Positions 48,669 through 57,896 of a stretch of DNA of 64,000 nucleotides are shown here, piece by piece. This DNA comes from Afifella sp. IM 167 (GTDB lineage Bacteria > Pseudomonadota > Alphaproteobacteria > Rhizobiales > Afifellaceae), in assembly GCF_020144925.1 (NCBI RefSeq), contig NZ_NSLC01000001.1, forward strand, positions 372,001-436,000. Direction: 5' to 3'. Position 1 is the stretch's first letter. Each line of letters starts with the position of its first letter. The translations under genes were made by a program, and so were the position numbers. The notes beneath the pieces were generated by a model. It was given only the letters and a program-made list of their open reading frames with translations, was not told the origin of the DNA and made no database searches.

Positions 48669-48718
48669 ATCGCGGATCGCGGCCTGGAGCTCTTTCACAG
48701 CATCGCTTGGGCTACCCT

Positions 48719-49738
48719 TTAAGGCACCAGCACCGCCGCGCCGGTGAGCGCGCCGGAACGCAGGTCGGAGAGAGCCTCGTTCGCCGCTTCCAGCGGATAG
48801 GCGCGCGTATGCGTCGTCACCGGCACCTTCGGCGCCAGCGCCAGAAATTCCTCGCCGTCGGCGCGCGTCAGGTTGGCGACGGAACGCACCACCCGCTCGC
48901 CCCAGAGGATCGAATAGGCAAAGCCCGGTATGTCGCTCATATGGATGCCGGCCGCGACGACGGTGCCGCCCTTGCGCACCGCCCTGAGCGCTGCCGGCAC
49001 CAGCGCGCCGACGGGCGCAAAGAGGATCGCCGCGTCGAGCTCTTCGGGCGGCGGTTCGTCCGAAGAGCCCGCCCAGGCAGCGCCGAGACCGAGCGCGAAG
49101 GCCTGCGCGGCATGATCGCCCGGGCGTGTGAAGGCATGGACGGTGCGTCCCTGGTGGACGGCGACCTGCGCCACGATATGCGCCGCCGCCCCGAAGCCGT
49201 AGAGGCCGAGCACCTTCGCCTCGCCCGCCATGCGCAGCGCGCGATAGCCGATGAGCCCGGCGCAGAGGAGCGGCGCCGCCGCCTCGTCGGCGCCCTGCCC
49301 TTCCTGCCCGCCCTTCCCGGCCTCGCCGAGCGGGAAGACGTAGCGCGCATCGGCGACGCAGTATTCGGCATAGCCGCCGTCGATCGTATAGCCGGTGAAG
49401 CCCGGCTGGTCGCAGAGGTTCTCCCGGCCCTCGCGGCAGTAGCGGCATTCCCCGCAGGTGTGCCCGAGCCAGGGCACGCCGATGCGCTCGCCGGGCGCCA
49501 TGCCGGCAACGCCGGGACCCGTTTTCGCGACCGTGCCGACGATCTCGTGACCCGGAACGAGGGGCAGCTTGGGCTCCGGCAACTCGCCGTCGACGACGTG
49601 AAGGTCGGTCCGGCAGACGCCGCAGGCCGAGACTTTTACCAGCACCTCGCCGTCGCCCGGTTCGGGGACCGGCAGCCGCGCCGGGCGCAACGGCACGCCG
49701 GCCCGTTCCAGAATCATGGCGCGCATCGTCTCTGCCAT
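48719..49738 (-). CDS. Zinc-dependent alcohol dehydrogenase
   Basis: 339-aa MDR-family dehydrogenase. Catalytic zinc motif GVCRTDLHVVDGELPEPKLPLVPGHE and structural zinc CGECRYCREGRENLC are complete; cofactor motif LYGFGAAAHIV follows. ATG 49738 fits the MAETMRAMIL start. Divergent from the acyl-CoA synthetase/GNAT gene across a 194-bp region with an Fnr-type box, a layout compatible with fermentative or micro-oxic control. Confidence 0.9.
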   Translation of the reverse strand: MAETMRAMILERAGVPLRPARLPVPEPGDGEVLVKVSACGVCRTDLHVVDGELPEPKLPLVPGHEIVGTVAKTGPGVAGMAPGERIGVPWLGHTCGECRYCREGRENLCDQPGFTGYTIDGGYAEYCVADARYVFPLGEAGKGGQEGQGADEAAAPLLCAGLIGYRALRMAGEAKVLGLYGFGAAAHIVAQVAVHQGRTVHAFTRPGDHAAQAFALGLGAAWAGSSDEPPPEELDAAILFAPVGALVPAALRAVRKGGTVVAAGIHMSDIPGFAYSILWGERVVRSVANLTRADGEEFLALAPKVPVTTHTRAYPLEAANEALSDLRSGALTGAAVLVP

Positions 49739-49861
49739 TGCCCAATCTCCGCCCGATTGCGCTACAAGGTTCTGGCACCCCGATTTGCCGCACTGCAGCA
49801 AGGCGCTTCAGGGTGTATGCCGCAGGCGCACAATCGGTTCACACTGTTAATCGATCCGCCC

Positions 49862-49875
49862 TTGACCGGTATCAA
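49862..49875. promoter_or_regulatory. Fnr/FixK-type anaerobox between the alcohol dehydrogenase and acyl-CoA synthetase genes
   Basis: TTGAC-N4-ATCAA, one base from the TTGAT-N4-ATCAA consensus and of the same form as the site before bchE. It is 58 bp from the synthetase ATG and 124 bp from the dehydrogenase ATG. The synthetase is thus the more likely activated target. Confidence 0.6.
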
Positions 49876-49932
49876 CGCAGCAGCTTCCTGGACGCCTAAG
49901 AAACGGCTCGAACCTTCCGACCGGAGCCCCAA

Positions 49933-52671
49933 ATGACCATCCTCAACCTCGAAAAGGCCCTCGCTCCCACTTCGGTGGCGCTGATCGGTGCAACGCCGAA
50001 GCCCGGATCGCTGGGCGCCAAGGTGCTCGCCAATCTCCGCGAGAGCAGCTTCAAGGGGCCGATCTGGCTGGTCAATCCGAAATACGGCGAGATCGACGGC
50101 CTCACCTGCCATTCCTCCGTTGCCGACCTGCCGGAAGCGCCGGACCTCGCGGTGATCGCCACGCCCCCGCAGATCGTCCCGTCTCTCATCGGCGAGCTCG
50201 GCGAGAGGGGCACGCGCGCCGCCGTCGTGCTGACCGCCGGCATCGACGAGGACAACGGCCTGCGCCAGGCGATGCTCGACGCCGCGCGCCCGCACACATT
50301 GCGCATCGTCGGGCCGAACTGCTTCGGCCTCTTCGCCCCGCATATCGGTCTCAACGCCTCCTTCTCCCATCTCGCCCCGAAGCCCGGCCGGCTGGCGCTG
50401 CTGTCGCAGTCTGGCGCCATCATCGCCTCGATCATCGACTGGGCCGGCGACCGCTCCATCGGCTTTTCCTCCATCGTCTCGCTCGGCAACATGGCCGATG
50501 TCGATGTCGGCGACTGCCTCAACTACCTCGCCACCGACCGGCACACCTCCGCCATCCTGATGTATCTGGAGACCGTTCCGCACGGCGAGAAATTCATGGC
50601 GGCCGCCCGCGCCGCCTCGCGCGCCAAGCCGATCGTCGTCGTCAAGGCCGGCCGCCACGAGGCCGCCGCCAAGGCGGCCGCCACCCATACCGGCGCGCTC
50701 GCCGGGGCCGACGCCGTCGCCGAGGCCGCCTTCCGCCGGGCCGGCCTGCTGCGCGTCACGGCGCTGGAAGAGTTCTTCGACGCCGCCGAGACGCTGACGC
50801 GCCTGAAGCCGATCAAGAGCGGCCGGGTCGCCGTCATCACCAATGGCGGCGGCGCGGGCGTGCTCGCCGTCGACCAGTTGATGGACGAAGGCGGCAAGCT
50901 CGCCGAGCTCTCGCCGGAGACCATCGAGCGGCTCGACGCGGTGATGCCCGCCACCTGGTCGCGCACCAACCCGGTCGACATGATCGGCGACGCCCCGCCG
51001 GAGCGCTATACCGCGGCGCTGGAGGCGGCCTTCGCCGACCGCAATGTCGATGCCCTCCTCGTCCTTTCCTGCCCGACGGCGCTCGCTTCCGCCGACGGCG
51101 CCGCCGATGCGCTGATTTCCGCCGTGAAGGCCGAGCGTGCCCGCCATCCCTATTCCAAGCCGGTACTGACCTGCTGGCTCGGCGGCGCGACGGTGGGCGA
51201 TGCGCGCGACCGCATGCGCCAGGCGGGCGTCGCCACCTTCGACACGCCCTCCGACGCCACGCGCAGCCTCGGCTACCTGACCGACTGGCACAAGGCGCAG
51301 GCCCTCCTCCTGCGCACCCCGCCGAGCCTGCCGGAGGACTTCACCTGGGACGTGGAAGCCGCGCGCGAGATCATCGCCAAGGCCGCAGCGGAAGGCCGCA
51401 CCGTGCTGACCGAGCCGGAGGCCAAGGAGGCGCTCGCCGCCTTCGGCATCCCGATCGTCAGGACGCTGATCGCCGAGGACGCCGACGCGGTGGAGGAGAA
51501 GGCGCGCGAGCTCCTGAAGACGAGCGCCAATGTCGTCGTGAAGCTCCTGTCGCGCGACATCACCCACAAATCCGATGTCGGCGGCGTGGCGCTCAATCTC
51601 GCCAGCCCGGAAGAAGCCGTCGCCGCGGCGCGCAAGATGGTTCAGCTTGCCGGCCGCAGCCATCCCGAGGCGCGCCTCGACGGCTTCACCGTGCAGCCGA
51701 TGATCCGCCTCAAGGGCTCGCACGAACTCATCGTCGGCATCGGCGAGGATCCGCTCTTCGGCCCGACCATCGTCTTCGGCGCCGGCGGCACGGCGGTCGA
51801 GGTCATCGCCGACAGCGCCATCGGCCTGCCCCCGCTCGACCGCAACCTTGCTCGCGACCTCATCGACCAGACCCGCATCTCGCGGCTGCTGGAAGGCTAC
51901 CGCGACATCAAGGCGGCCGATATGGCCGCGCTCGAACTCGTCCTGGTGCGCCTTTCGCAGATGGCGGTCGACTGCCCCTGCATCACCGCGCTCGACATCA
52001 ACCCGCTGCTCGCCTCCGCCGACGGCGTCCTGGCGCTGGATGCCCGCATCGCCTTCGACCCGGCGCGCATCGCCGAGAAGGGCCCCAACCGGCGCATGGC
52101 GATCCGCCCCTATCCGAGCGGCTGGGAGACGACGACCACGCTGCCCGACGGCTCGGAGGTGCTCCTGCGCCCGCTCATGCCGACGGACGTGCATCTTTAT
52201 CCCGATTTCGTCTCGCGCCAGTCGGCCGAGGATCTGCGCATGCGCTTCCTCGCCCCGATGAAGACGCTGACGGAGGAGATGATCGCCCGCCTGACGCAGC
52301 TTGATTATGCGCGCGACATGGCCTTCCTGGCGATCGACCCGAAGACCGGCGAGATGCTCGGCGTCTCCCGCTTTTCCGCCGATCCGGACCATATCGAGGC
52401 CGAATACGCCGTCACCGTCCGGACCGATATGCAGGGCCGCGGCATCGGCTGGGCGCTGATGCGCCAGCTCATCCAGTATTCGGCGGCCGACGGGCTGGAG
52501 CGGCTCTACGGCATCGTCCTGCCGGACAACCACACCATGCTGTCCATGTGCCGCGAACTCGGCTTCGTCGCCGTCTCCAGCCCCGAGGCGGACGGCCTGC
52601 GCCATGTCGTCATCCACCTGAAGCAGGGTTCCGTCGACGACGCGCCCTCGCCCCGGCGCGCTGCCGGCTGA
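49933..52671 (+). CDS. NDP-forming acyl-CoA synthetase fused to GNAT acetyltransferase (Pat/PatZ-like)
   Basis: 912 aa in the order CoA-binding (about 10-140), ligase-CoA with HTGALAGAD, ATP-grasp (about 480-690) and GNAT (about 740-900, with TDMQGRGIGWALMRQLI as acetyl-CoA loop). This is the E. coli PatZ/Pka architecture. The phosphorylatable His region is present, so activity cannot be excluded; a protein-acetyltransferase role is inferred from architecture. Confidence 0.9.
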   Translation: MTILNLEKALAPTSVALIGATPKPGSLGAKVLANLRESSFKGPIWLVNPKYGEIDGLTCHSSVADLPEAPDLAVIATPPQIVPSLIGELGERGTRAAVVLTAGIDEDNGLRQAMLDAARPHTLRIVGPNCFGLFAPHIGLNASFSHLAPKPGRLALLSQSGAIIASIIDWAGDRSIGFSSIVSLGNMADVDVGDCLNYLATDRHTSAILMYLETVPHGEKFMAAARAASRAKPIVVVKAGRHEAAAKAAATHTGALAGADAVAEAAFRRAGLLRVTALEEFFDAAETLTRLKPIKSGRVAVITNGGGAGVLAVDQLMDEGGKLAELSPETIERLDAVMPATWSRTNPVDMIGDAPPERYTAALEAAFADRNVDALLVLSCPTALASADGAADALISAVKAERARHPYSKPVLTCWLGGATVGDARDRMRQAGVATFDTPSDATRSLGYLTDWHKAQALLLRTPPSLPEDFTWDVEAAREIIAKAAAEGRTVLTEPEAKEALAAFGIPIVRTLIAEDADAVEEKARELLKTSANVVVKLLSRDITHKSDVGGVALNLASPEEAVAAARKMVQLAGRSHPEARLDGFTVQPMIRLKGSHELIVGIGEDPLFGPTIVFGAGGTAVEVIADSAIGLPPLDRNLARDLIDQTRISRLLEGYRDIKAADMAALELVLVRLSQMAVDCPCITALDINPLLASADGVLALDARIAFDPARIAEKGPNRRMAIRPYPSGWETTTTLPDGSEVLLRPLMPTDVHLYPDFVSRQSAEDLRMRFLAPMKTLTEEMIARLTQLDYARDMAFLAIDPKTGEMLGVSRFSADPDHIEAEYAVTVRTDMQGRGIGWALMRQLIQYSAADGLERLYGIVLPDNHTMLSMCRELGFVAVSSPEADGLRHVVIHLKQGSVDDAPSPRRAAG

Positions 52672-52697
52672 GGCCGCAACGCACGGAAAGACAAGCG

Positions 52698-52727
52698 AAC
52701 GCCCCGGCTACGGCCGGGGCGTTTTCG
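52698..52727 (+). terminator. Rho-independent terminator with TACG loop
   Basis: Perfect 11-bp stem (AACGCCCCGGC / GCCGGGGCGTT) closed by TACG, a stable UNCG-type tetraloop, followed by TTTTC. Ends the synthetase transcript; on the other strand it may also slow readthrough from bchJ. Confidence 0.85.
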
Positions 52728-52745
52728 CCTGGCCGTCCCGAAAAG

Positions 52746-53414
52746 CTATTTCCAGCGCAGCTCGAAGGAGAGCGTCGGCTCCGTGCGCGTTGCCTCCGAG
52801 CGCGCCTCGGCCCGCGTGCGCCGATTGACCAGCCGGCGGAAGAGCTGCTCGAAGCAGCCCGAATAGAAGGCGCCGAGCACCATGTCGGTCGCCTCGCCGA
52901 GGACCGGCCCGCCGCCGATCGTCACCACCACCGGATGGCTCGGCACGAAATGCAGCTTGCCGCTGCCGACGAAGGTCCAGGCATGCCGGCGGATGGCGGC
53001 GAGGAAGAGCTTGGCGCGCCATTCGGCCGGCAGCGGCTTCAAAAGAAGCTGGAAGGGCTGCGGGATGCGGTATTCCAGGAGATAGGTCGCCGTCAGCTCG
53101 CCGGCGTAATGAGCCGCCTCGGCCGCCTGCTCCGGCCCCAGAAGGCCGAGCGCCGCCTCGTGCAGGGCGACCACCTCGCCCTCGCGGACCATCTCGGAAG
53201 GATGCGCCTTCAGATAATGCGACAGGCCGGCGGCGTGGAACACCTCCTCGGCCTTTTCCGCGCCGGCGATGGCGCGCATCGCCTCGTCCATGCGGATGAT
53301 GGCGTTGGGGCCGATGCGCCCCGCCAACGGAGACGGGACGCGGGCAACGGCTTGCGCCGTACCCGCGTCCCGCTCACGCCCCCCGACTCGCGTCGGATTC
53401 TGGACCTCGGACAT
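52746..53414 (-). CDS. bchJ: BchJ, V4R-domain protein of bacteriochlorophyll synthesis
   Basis: 222 aa from ATG 53414, with AGAGG suitably placed; a TTG at 53435 is a weaker alternative. The segment RIGPNAIIRMDEAMRAI and the C-terminal V4R (4-vinyl-reductase-like) region match BchJ. BchJ affects divinyl intermediates and probably helps channel substrate in the pathway, rather than being the main 8-vinyl reductase. The bchE stop is 25 bp upstream, giving a bchEJ operon. Confidence 0.88.
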   Translation of the reverse strand: MSEVQNPTRVGGRERDAGTAQAVARVPSPLAGRIGPNAIIRMDEAMRAIAGAEKAEEVFHAAGLSHYLKAHPSEMVREGEVVALHEAALGLLGPEQAAEAAHYAGELTATYLLEYRIPQPFQLLLKPLPAEWRAKLFLAAIRRHAWTFVGSGKLHFVPSHPVVVTIGGGPVLGEATDMVLGAFYSGCFEQLFRRLVNRRTRAEARSEATRTEPTLSFELRWK

Positions 53415-53439
53415 GTCCGGGCCTCTATGGCTCAAAGTC

Positions 53440-55119
53440 TCAGTTCAGCGTCGCGCGCTCTTTTTCCTCCATGGCGGCCGCCGTGGCGGAAGCGCTGATC
53501 GCTTCGTCGAACTCATCGGCCTCGTCCGGCAGGCCCTTCGGCGCGCCGCAGGCCGAGGCCGCCTTCGCCTCGGCGCGGGCCTTTTCCTTGCGGCCGAGCT
53601 TGCGCACCGGCGGCGCGTTCTTCAGGTCCGCCAGCTGGCGCCGGTCGAGCGTGCGGGTCTCGTCGAAGGCGAAGTCCACCTTGTCCTTCGACTGCGGCCC
53701 CCAGTAGTTGACGCGCCCGAGATCGTAGAATTCGCGCCGCATGCCGGAGCGCATGAAGGCCTTGAGACAGCCCAGCATGTAGCGCCGGAGCGTCCTGTCG
53801 CGGATCCACGGATAGTGGAAGAAGGTCTTGCGCATGTAGAAGCGGCGATAATTGTGCATGACGCGGTCGAGCAGCGTCGCCCGGTCCATCGCCGCCGGCT
53901 TCACGATCGGTGTGACGAAATTGTATTTTTCGTAGTCGAAGATCTCGACCTTGTCGCCGAGCTCCTGGAAGAGGTCGGCGAAGGGCCACGGCGTGTACAT
54001 GGACCAGTTGGCCATCTCCGCGCCCCAGTCGATCACCATGCGGTAGGTCTCTTCCAGCGTCTCCGGCGTCTCGTTGTCGAGGCCGACGATGAACTGCGCC
54101 TCGGCCATGATGCCGTTCTGCTTCAGGAGCTGCACGGCGCGCTTGTTCTGCGCCACCGTCGTTTCCTTGTTGAACAGGTCGAGCTTGAGCTGCGCGGCCG
54201 CTTCCGTGCCGAGCGAGACGTGGATGAGGCCGGCCTTGCGATAGAGCGGCAGGAGATGCTCGTCGCGGATGATGTCGGTGACGCGCGTGTTGATGCCCCA
54301 CAGCACCGGCAGCTTGCGGGCGGCGAGTTCCTCGCAGAACTGGATGAACTTCTTGCGGTGGATCGTCGGCTCCTCGTCGGCGAGGATGAAGAAGCCCACC
54401 TTGTGGTCGCGCACCAGCGTCTCGATCTCGTCGACGACCTTCTTCGGGTCACGCACGCGGTAGTTGCGCCAGAACTTCCACTGCGAACAGAAGGAGCAGG
54501 TGAACGGGCAGCCGCGGGCGAAGTTCGGCACCGCGACGCGCGTATTGAGGGGGATGTAGATATACTTCTCCCACTCCAGCACGCTCCAGTCCGGATTGAT
54601 GGAATCGACGTCGGCGATCGGCGGCTCGGCCGGCGTCGCGACGATCTGCCCGTCCTCGGCGAAGGCAAGCCCGGCCACCTCGCCGCGCACATCTTCCCAG
54701 TCGCCTTCCGAAAGCGCCTTGGCGAGGTTGACCATGATCGCCTCGCCCTCGCCGCGCGCGATGGCGTCGATCCACGGCGCTTCGGTGAGAACCTGGCGGT
54801 ACATGAAGGTGCCGTGCACGCCGCCGAGCAGCGTCACCGCCTCGGGATGCTCTTCCTTGGCGATCTGCAGCGTGCGTTCCGCCTTGTAGATGGCGGGTGT
54901 GATGGCGGTGGTGCCGACAATGTCCGGCTTTTCCTCGCGCAGGATGCGGCGAAGCTCGTCATCGTCGATATGGTCCGTCATCGCGTCGACGAAGCGGAAA
55001 TCCGTAAAGCCCGCGCCCTTCAGCGCGCCGGCGAGATAGGCGACCCATGCAGGCGGCCAGTTGCCGGCGATCTCCGCCCCGCCGGAATGGTAGTTCGGAT
55101 GGATCATGAGAATGCGCAT
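53440..55119 (-). CDS. bchE: Anaerobic Mg-protoporphyrin IX monomethyl ester cyclase BchE
   Basis: Oxygen-independent cyclase that forms ring E of bacteriochlorophyll using water-derived oxygen. 559 aa. N-terminal cobalamin-binding-like domain ([21 protein letters not shown]) is followed by the radical-SAM motif C204-x3-C208-x2-C211 ([10 protein letters not shown]). It shows the organism can make bacteriochlorophyll without oxygen. Its promoter region holds an Fnr-type box and a PpsR-type box. Confidence 0.96.
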   Translation of the reverse strand: MRILMIHPNYHSGGAEIAGNWPPAWVAYLAGALKGAGFTDFRFVDAMTDHIDDDELRRILREEKPDIVGTTAITPAIYKAERTLQIAKEEHPEAVTLLGGVHGTFMYRQVLTEAPWIDAIARGEGEAIMVNLAKALSEGDWEDVRGEVAGLAFAEDGQIVATPAEPPIADVDSINPDWSVLEWEKYIYIPLNTRVAVPNFARGCPFTCSFCSQWKFWRNYRVRDPKKVVDEIETLVRDHKVGFFILADEEPTIHRKKFIQFCEELAARKLPVLWGINTRVTDIIRDEHLLPLYRKAGLIHVSLGTEAAAQLKLDLFNKETTVAQNKRAVQLLKQNGIMAEAQFIVGLDNETPETLEETYRMVIDWGAEMANWSMYTPWPFADLFQELGDKVEIFDYEKYNFVTPIVKPAAMDRATLLDRVMHNYRRFYMRKTFFHYPWIRDRTLRRYMLGCLKAFMRSGMRREFYDLGRVNYWGPQSKDKVDFAFDETRTLDRRQLADLKNAPPVRKLGRKEKARAEAKAASACGAPKGLPDEADEFDEAISASATAAAMEEKERATLN

Positions 55120-55154
55120 GGGGCGGGCTCCGGACAGGTCTCTTGACAGCGGCC

Positions 55155-55195
55155 ATTGTAAAGAGAGCGTGACACTTCACTTTGACATCGATCAA
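55155..55195 (-). promoter_or_regulatory. bchE promoter with Fnr-type and PpsR-type sites
   Basis: On the minus strand: Fnr-type TTGAT-N4-GTCAA at 55182-55195, PpsR/CrtJ-type TGT-N12-ACA at 55157-55174, and a TACAAT -10 candidate at 55155-55160. With a start near 55148 the Fnr box is centred about -41, the usual activating position, and the PpsR box overlaps the -10. This matches low-oxygen activation and aerobic repression. Confidence 0.7.
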
Positions 55196-55262
55196 CCGTC
55201 CGGGCCGGCTTCCATTGCGGCAGGGACCGGGCGCAGGCCACGTGAATTGCTGCCGCAAAGCA

Positions 55263-55280
55263 CCTGCCCGCGCGGGCAGG
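55263..55280. other. 18-bp perfect GC-rich palindrome
   Basis: CCTGCCCGC-GCGGGCAGG lies between bchE and the FAH-family gene, which ends at 55344. It could terminate the hydrolase transcript, but the following minus-strand TGCTTTGC is a weak T-tract, so the role is open. Confidence 0.4.
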
Positions 55281-55343
55281 CGCGGCGCGTGTCAGCCTTC
55301 GAACAAGGAATCCTAGCGTGAAATGCGGGCTCTTGGGCTGCGT

Positions 55344-56060
55344 CTATTCCGCCGCGCCGATGGCGATTTCCAGCCGTTCCAGCCCGTCGATCTCCACCCG
55401 CAGCGTATCGCCCGGCGAAACCGCGCCGACGCCCGCCGGCGTGCCCGTATAGAGAAGGTCGCCCGGCTGCAGGTGATAGTAGCGCGACAGATGCGCGATG
55501 AGCTCCGGCACGCTCCAGATGAAATCGGAAAGCCGGGCATCCTGGCGAATCTCGCCGTTTTGTTTCAGCACGATGCGCTGGTCGCCCACAGGGCCGAAAG
55601 CCGCCGCCGGCGTGATCGTGCCGAGCATCGCCGCATTCTCGAAGGTCTTGCCGAGATCCCAGGGCCGGCCCTTCTCCTTGGCCGCGCTCTGCAGGTCGCG
55701 GCGCGTCAGGTCGATGCCGGCGGCATAGCCGTAGACGATCTCGCCCGCCTTCTCGGCGGGAATGCGGAACGCCGGCGCGCCGATCGCGACGACGAACTCG
55801 CCCTCGTAATGGCAATCCTCCGTGCCCGGCGGATAGGGAATCATCGCGCCGGAGAAGACGACGGAATCGGTGAGCTTGAGGAAATAGAACGGCGTCTGGC
55901 GGTCGACCTCGTGCCCCAGTTCCCGGGCGTGCTCGGCATAGTTGCGGCCGACGCAGAAGATGCGGCGGATGGGAAAGAGTTTCGGCGTGCCCGCGATCGC
56001 CGCGCTGGGCAGGCGGACCGCCGGAAAGACGAGATTTTCTGAGATGTTATCGCTCGGCAA
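55344..56060 (-). CDS. Fumarylacetoacetate-hydrolase-family protein
   Basis: 238-aa FAH-fold hydrolase. GRNYAEHARELGHEV, KLTDSVV, DCHYEGEFVVAIG (metal ligands) and TPAGVGAVSPGDTLRVEIDGL are typical. It resembles fumarylpyruvate or acylpyruvate hydrolases more than the aromatic-catabolic FAH. Single gene, start ATG 56060; substrate unknown. Confidence 0.85.
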   Translation of the reverse strand: MPSDNISENLVFPAVRLPSAAIAGTPKLFPIRRIFCVGRNYAEHARELGHEVDRQTPFYFLKLTDSVVFSGAMIPYPPGTEDCHYEGEFVVAIGAPAFRIPAEKAGEIVYGYAAGIDLTRRDLQSAAKEKGRPWDLGKTFENAAMLGTITPAAAFGPVGDQRIVLKQNGEIRQDARLSDFIWSVPELIAHLSRYYHLQPGDLLYTGTPAGVGAVSPGDTLRVEIDGLERLEIAIGAAE

Positions 56061-56237
56061 GGGGGCGTTCCTCTCCGGCCCGTGCGGCCGCTTGCCGCCG
56101 GATTAGTCCGCCTTTCGCGCCGAGGCAAGTTGAGGAAGAACGCCCCACCTTCCTTAGCGTGAGCGTTGCCTCCGCCCGCATTCGGCATACTCTGGGCGCC
56201 TCAGCTGCCGGCGCCGCCGGCCTGGAAAGGATGCACC

Positions 56238-57839
56238 ATGATGCGCAGCAAGCTCCTGTCATACGCCGCCGGCATCGGCCTTGCGGCTTTCCTGGTCTCG
56301 GCCCTCGCATCGGCCGCCAGCGCCGAGACGACCTATACGCGCGGCAACGATTCCGACCCGGAAACGCTCGACCAGCACAAGACCTCGACCATCTCGGAAA
56401 GGAACATCCTGACCGATCTCTACGAAGGCCTCGTCGTCTACGGCGCCCGCGCGAAGGTGGTGCCGGGCGTGGCCGAGAGTTGGGAGACCTCCGATGACGG
56501 CCTCACCTGGACCTTCCATCTGCGCGACGATGCGAAATGGTCGAATGGCGAGCCAGTGACGGCGGAAGACTTCGTCTTCTCCTACCGGCGCATCCTCGAT
56601 CCGCAGACCGGCGCCAAATACGCCAACATCCTTTACCCGATCAAGAATGCGGAGGCGGCGAGCGAGGGCAAGCTGCCGCCGCAGGAGGTCGGCGTGACGG
56701 CGCCCGACGCGCACACGCTCCAGATCACGCTGGAGAACGCCACGCCCTATTTCCTGGAGCTTCTGACCCACCAGACGAGCATGCCGGTCTATCCGCCGGC
56801 CGTGGAGAAATACGGCACCGACTTCGTCCAGCCGGAGAACATGGTGACCAACGGCGCCTATACGCTGGCCGAGTTCACGCCCAATTCGCGCATCGTTCTC
56901 GTCAAGAACGAGAATTTCCACGACGCCGCCAACGTGAAGATCGACAAGGTCGTCTACATACCCTTCGAGGACCGCTCAGCCTGCCTCCGCCGCTTCGAGG
57001 CCGGCGAGGTGCAGTCCTGCTCCGACATCCCGACCGAGCAGATGAAATACGTGAAGGAGACGCTGGGCGATCAGGTGCGCATCGCGCCCTATCTCGGCAC
57101 CTACTATTACGCGGTGAAGGCTGACAAGGAGAAGTTCGCCGACGTGCGCGTGCGCCAGGCGCTGTCGATGGCGATCGACCGGGAATTCATCGCCGACGAG
57201 ATCTGGGCTGGCGCCATGCTGCCGGCCTGGTCCTTCGTGCCTCCGGGCATCGGCAATTACGGCGAGCCCGCCTATGCCGAGTACAAGGACATGGATCCGC
57301 TCGACCGCGAGGACAGGGCGAAGGAACTTCTTGAGGAGGCCGGCTACGGCGAGGGCAAGCCGCTCAAGGTGGAGATCCGCTACAACACGGGCGAGAACCA
57401 CCAGAACACGGCGACGGCGATCGCCGATATGTGGAAGAACATCGGCGTGGCGACGACCTTCGTGAATGTCGACGGCGCCACCCACTACGCCTATCTGCGC
57501 GACAAGGGCGATTTCGACATCGCCCGCGCCGGCTGGATCGGCGACTATTCCGACCCGCAGAACTTCCTCTTCCTGGTGGAGAGCGACAATCCCGGCTTCA
57601 ACTACGCCAACTATTCCAATCCCGAATACGACGCGCTGATGGAAAAGGCGGAGAAGACGACGGACCTTGAGGCGCGGGCCAAGATCCTGAAAGAGGCGGA
57701 AGCGATCTTCATGCGCGACCTGCCCTATATCCCGATCCTCTACTACTCCTCCTTGAGCCTCGTCTCCGACAAGCTGAAGGGATGGGAGGACAACCTCGTC
57801 AACGTCCACGCCAGCCGCTGGATGTCGGTCGAAGAGTGA
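56238..57839 (+). CDS. Peptide-type ABC transporter substrate-binding protein (OppA family)
   Basis: 533-aa family-5 extracellular receptor from ATG 56238 with leader KLLSYAAGIGLAAFLVSALASAASA. The mature start TYTRGNDSDPETLDQHKTST and GLTWTFHLRDDAKWSNGEPVTAEDF are typical of OppA/MppA. Substrate may be an oligopeptide. A hairpin follows before the permease genes. Confidence 0.9.
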   Translation: MMRSKLLSYAAGIGLAAFLVSALASAASAETTYTRGNDSDPETLDQHKTSTISERNILTDLYEGLVVYGARAKVVPGVAESWETSDDGLTWTFHLRDDAKWSNGEPVTAEDFVFSYRRILDPQTGAKYANILYPIKNAEAASEGKLPPQEVGVTAPDAHTLQITLENATPYFLELLTHQTSMPVYPPAVEKYGTDFVQPENMVTNGAYTLAEFTPNSRIVLVKNENFHDAANVKIDKVVYIPFEDRSACLRRFEAGEVQSCSDIPTEQMKYVKETLGDQVRIAPYLGTYYYAVKADKEKFADVRVRQALSMAIDREFIADEIWAGAMLPAWSFVPPGIGNYGEPAYAEYKDMDPLDREDRAKELLEEAGYGEGKPLKVEIRYNTGENHQNTATAIADMWKNIGVATTFVNVDGATHYAYLRDKGDFDIARAGWIGDYSDPQNFLFLVESDNPGFNYANYSNPEYDALMEKAEKTTDLEARAKILKEAEAIFMRDLPYIPILYYSSLSLVSDKLKGWEDNLVNVHASRWMSVEE

Positions 57840-57849
57840 TGCGGCAGAG

Positions 57850-57867
57850 GGAGGCCTGCCGGCCTCC
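57850..57867 (+). other. Intercistronic hairpin between oppA-like and oppB-like genes
   Basis: GGAGGCC-TGCC-GGCCTCC, extendable by wobble and A-T pairs, 11 bp after the receptor gene stop and followed by TTCTCC. A candidate partial terminator or mRNA 3' protection. Confidence 0.5.
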
Positions 57868-57896
57868 TTCTCCGCCCAGGATCGAGACCTGACGCG

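Noticed and set aside
46782-49793. 1003-codon open frame on the minus strand over the kinase fusion and dehydrogenase
   Set aside because: Crosses several real genes and contains no recognisable motif; third-position GC bias explains its openness.
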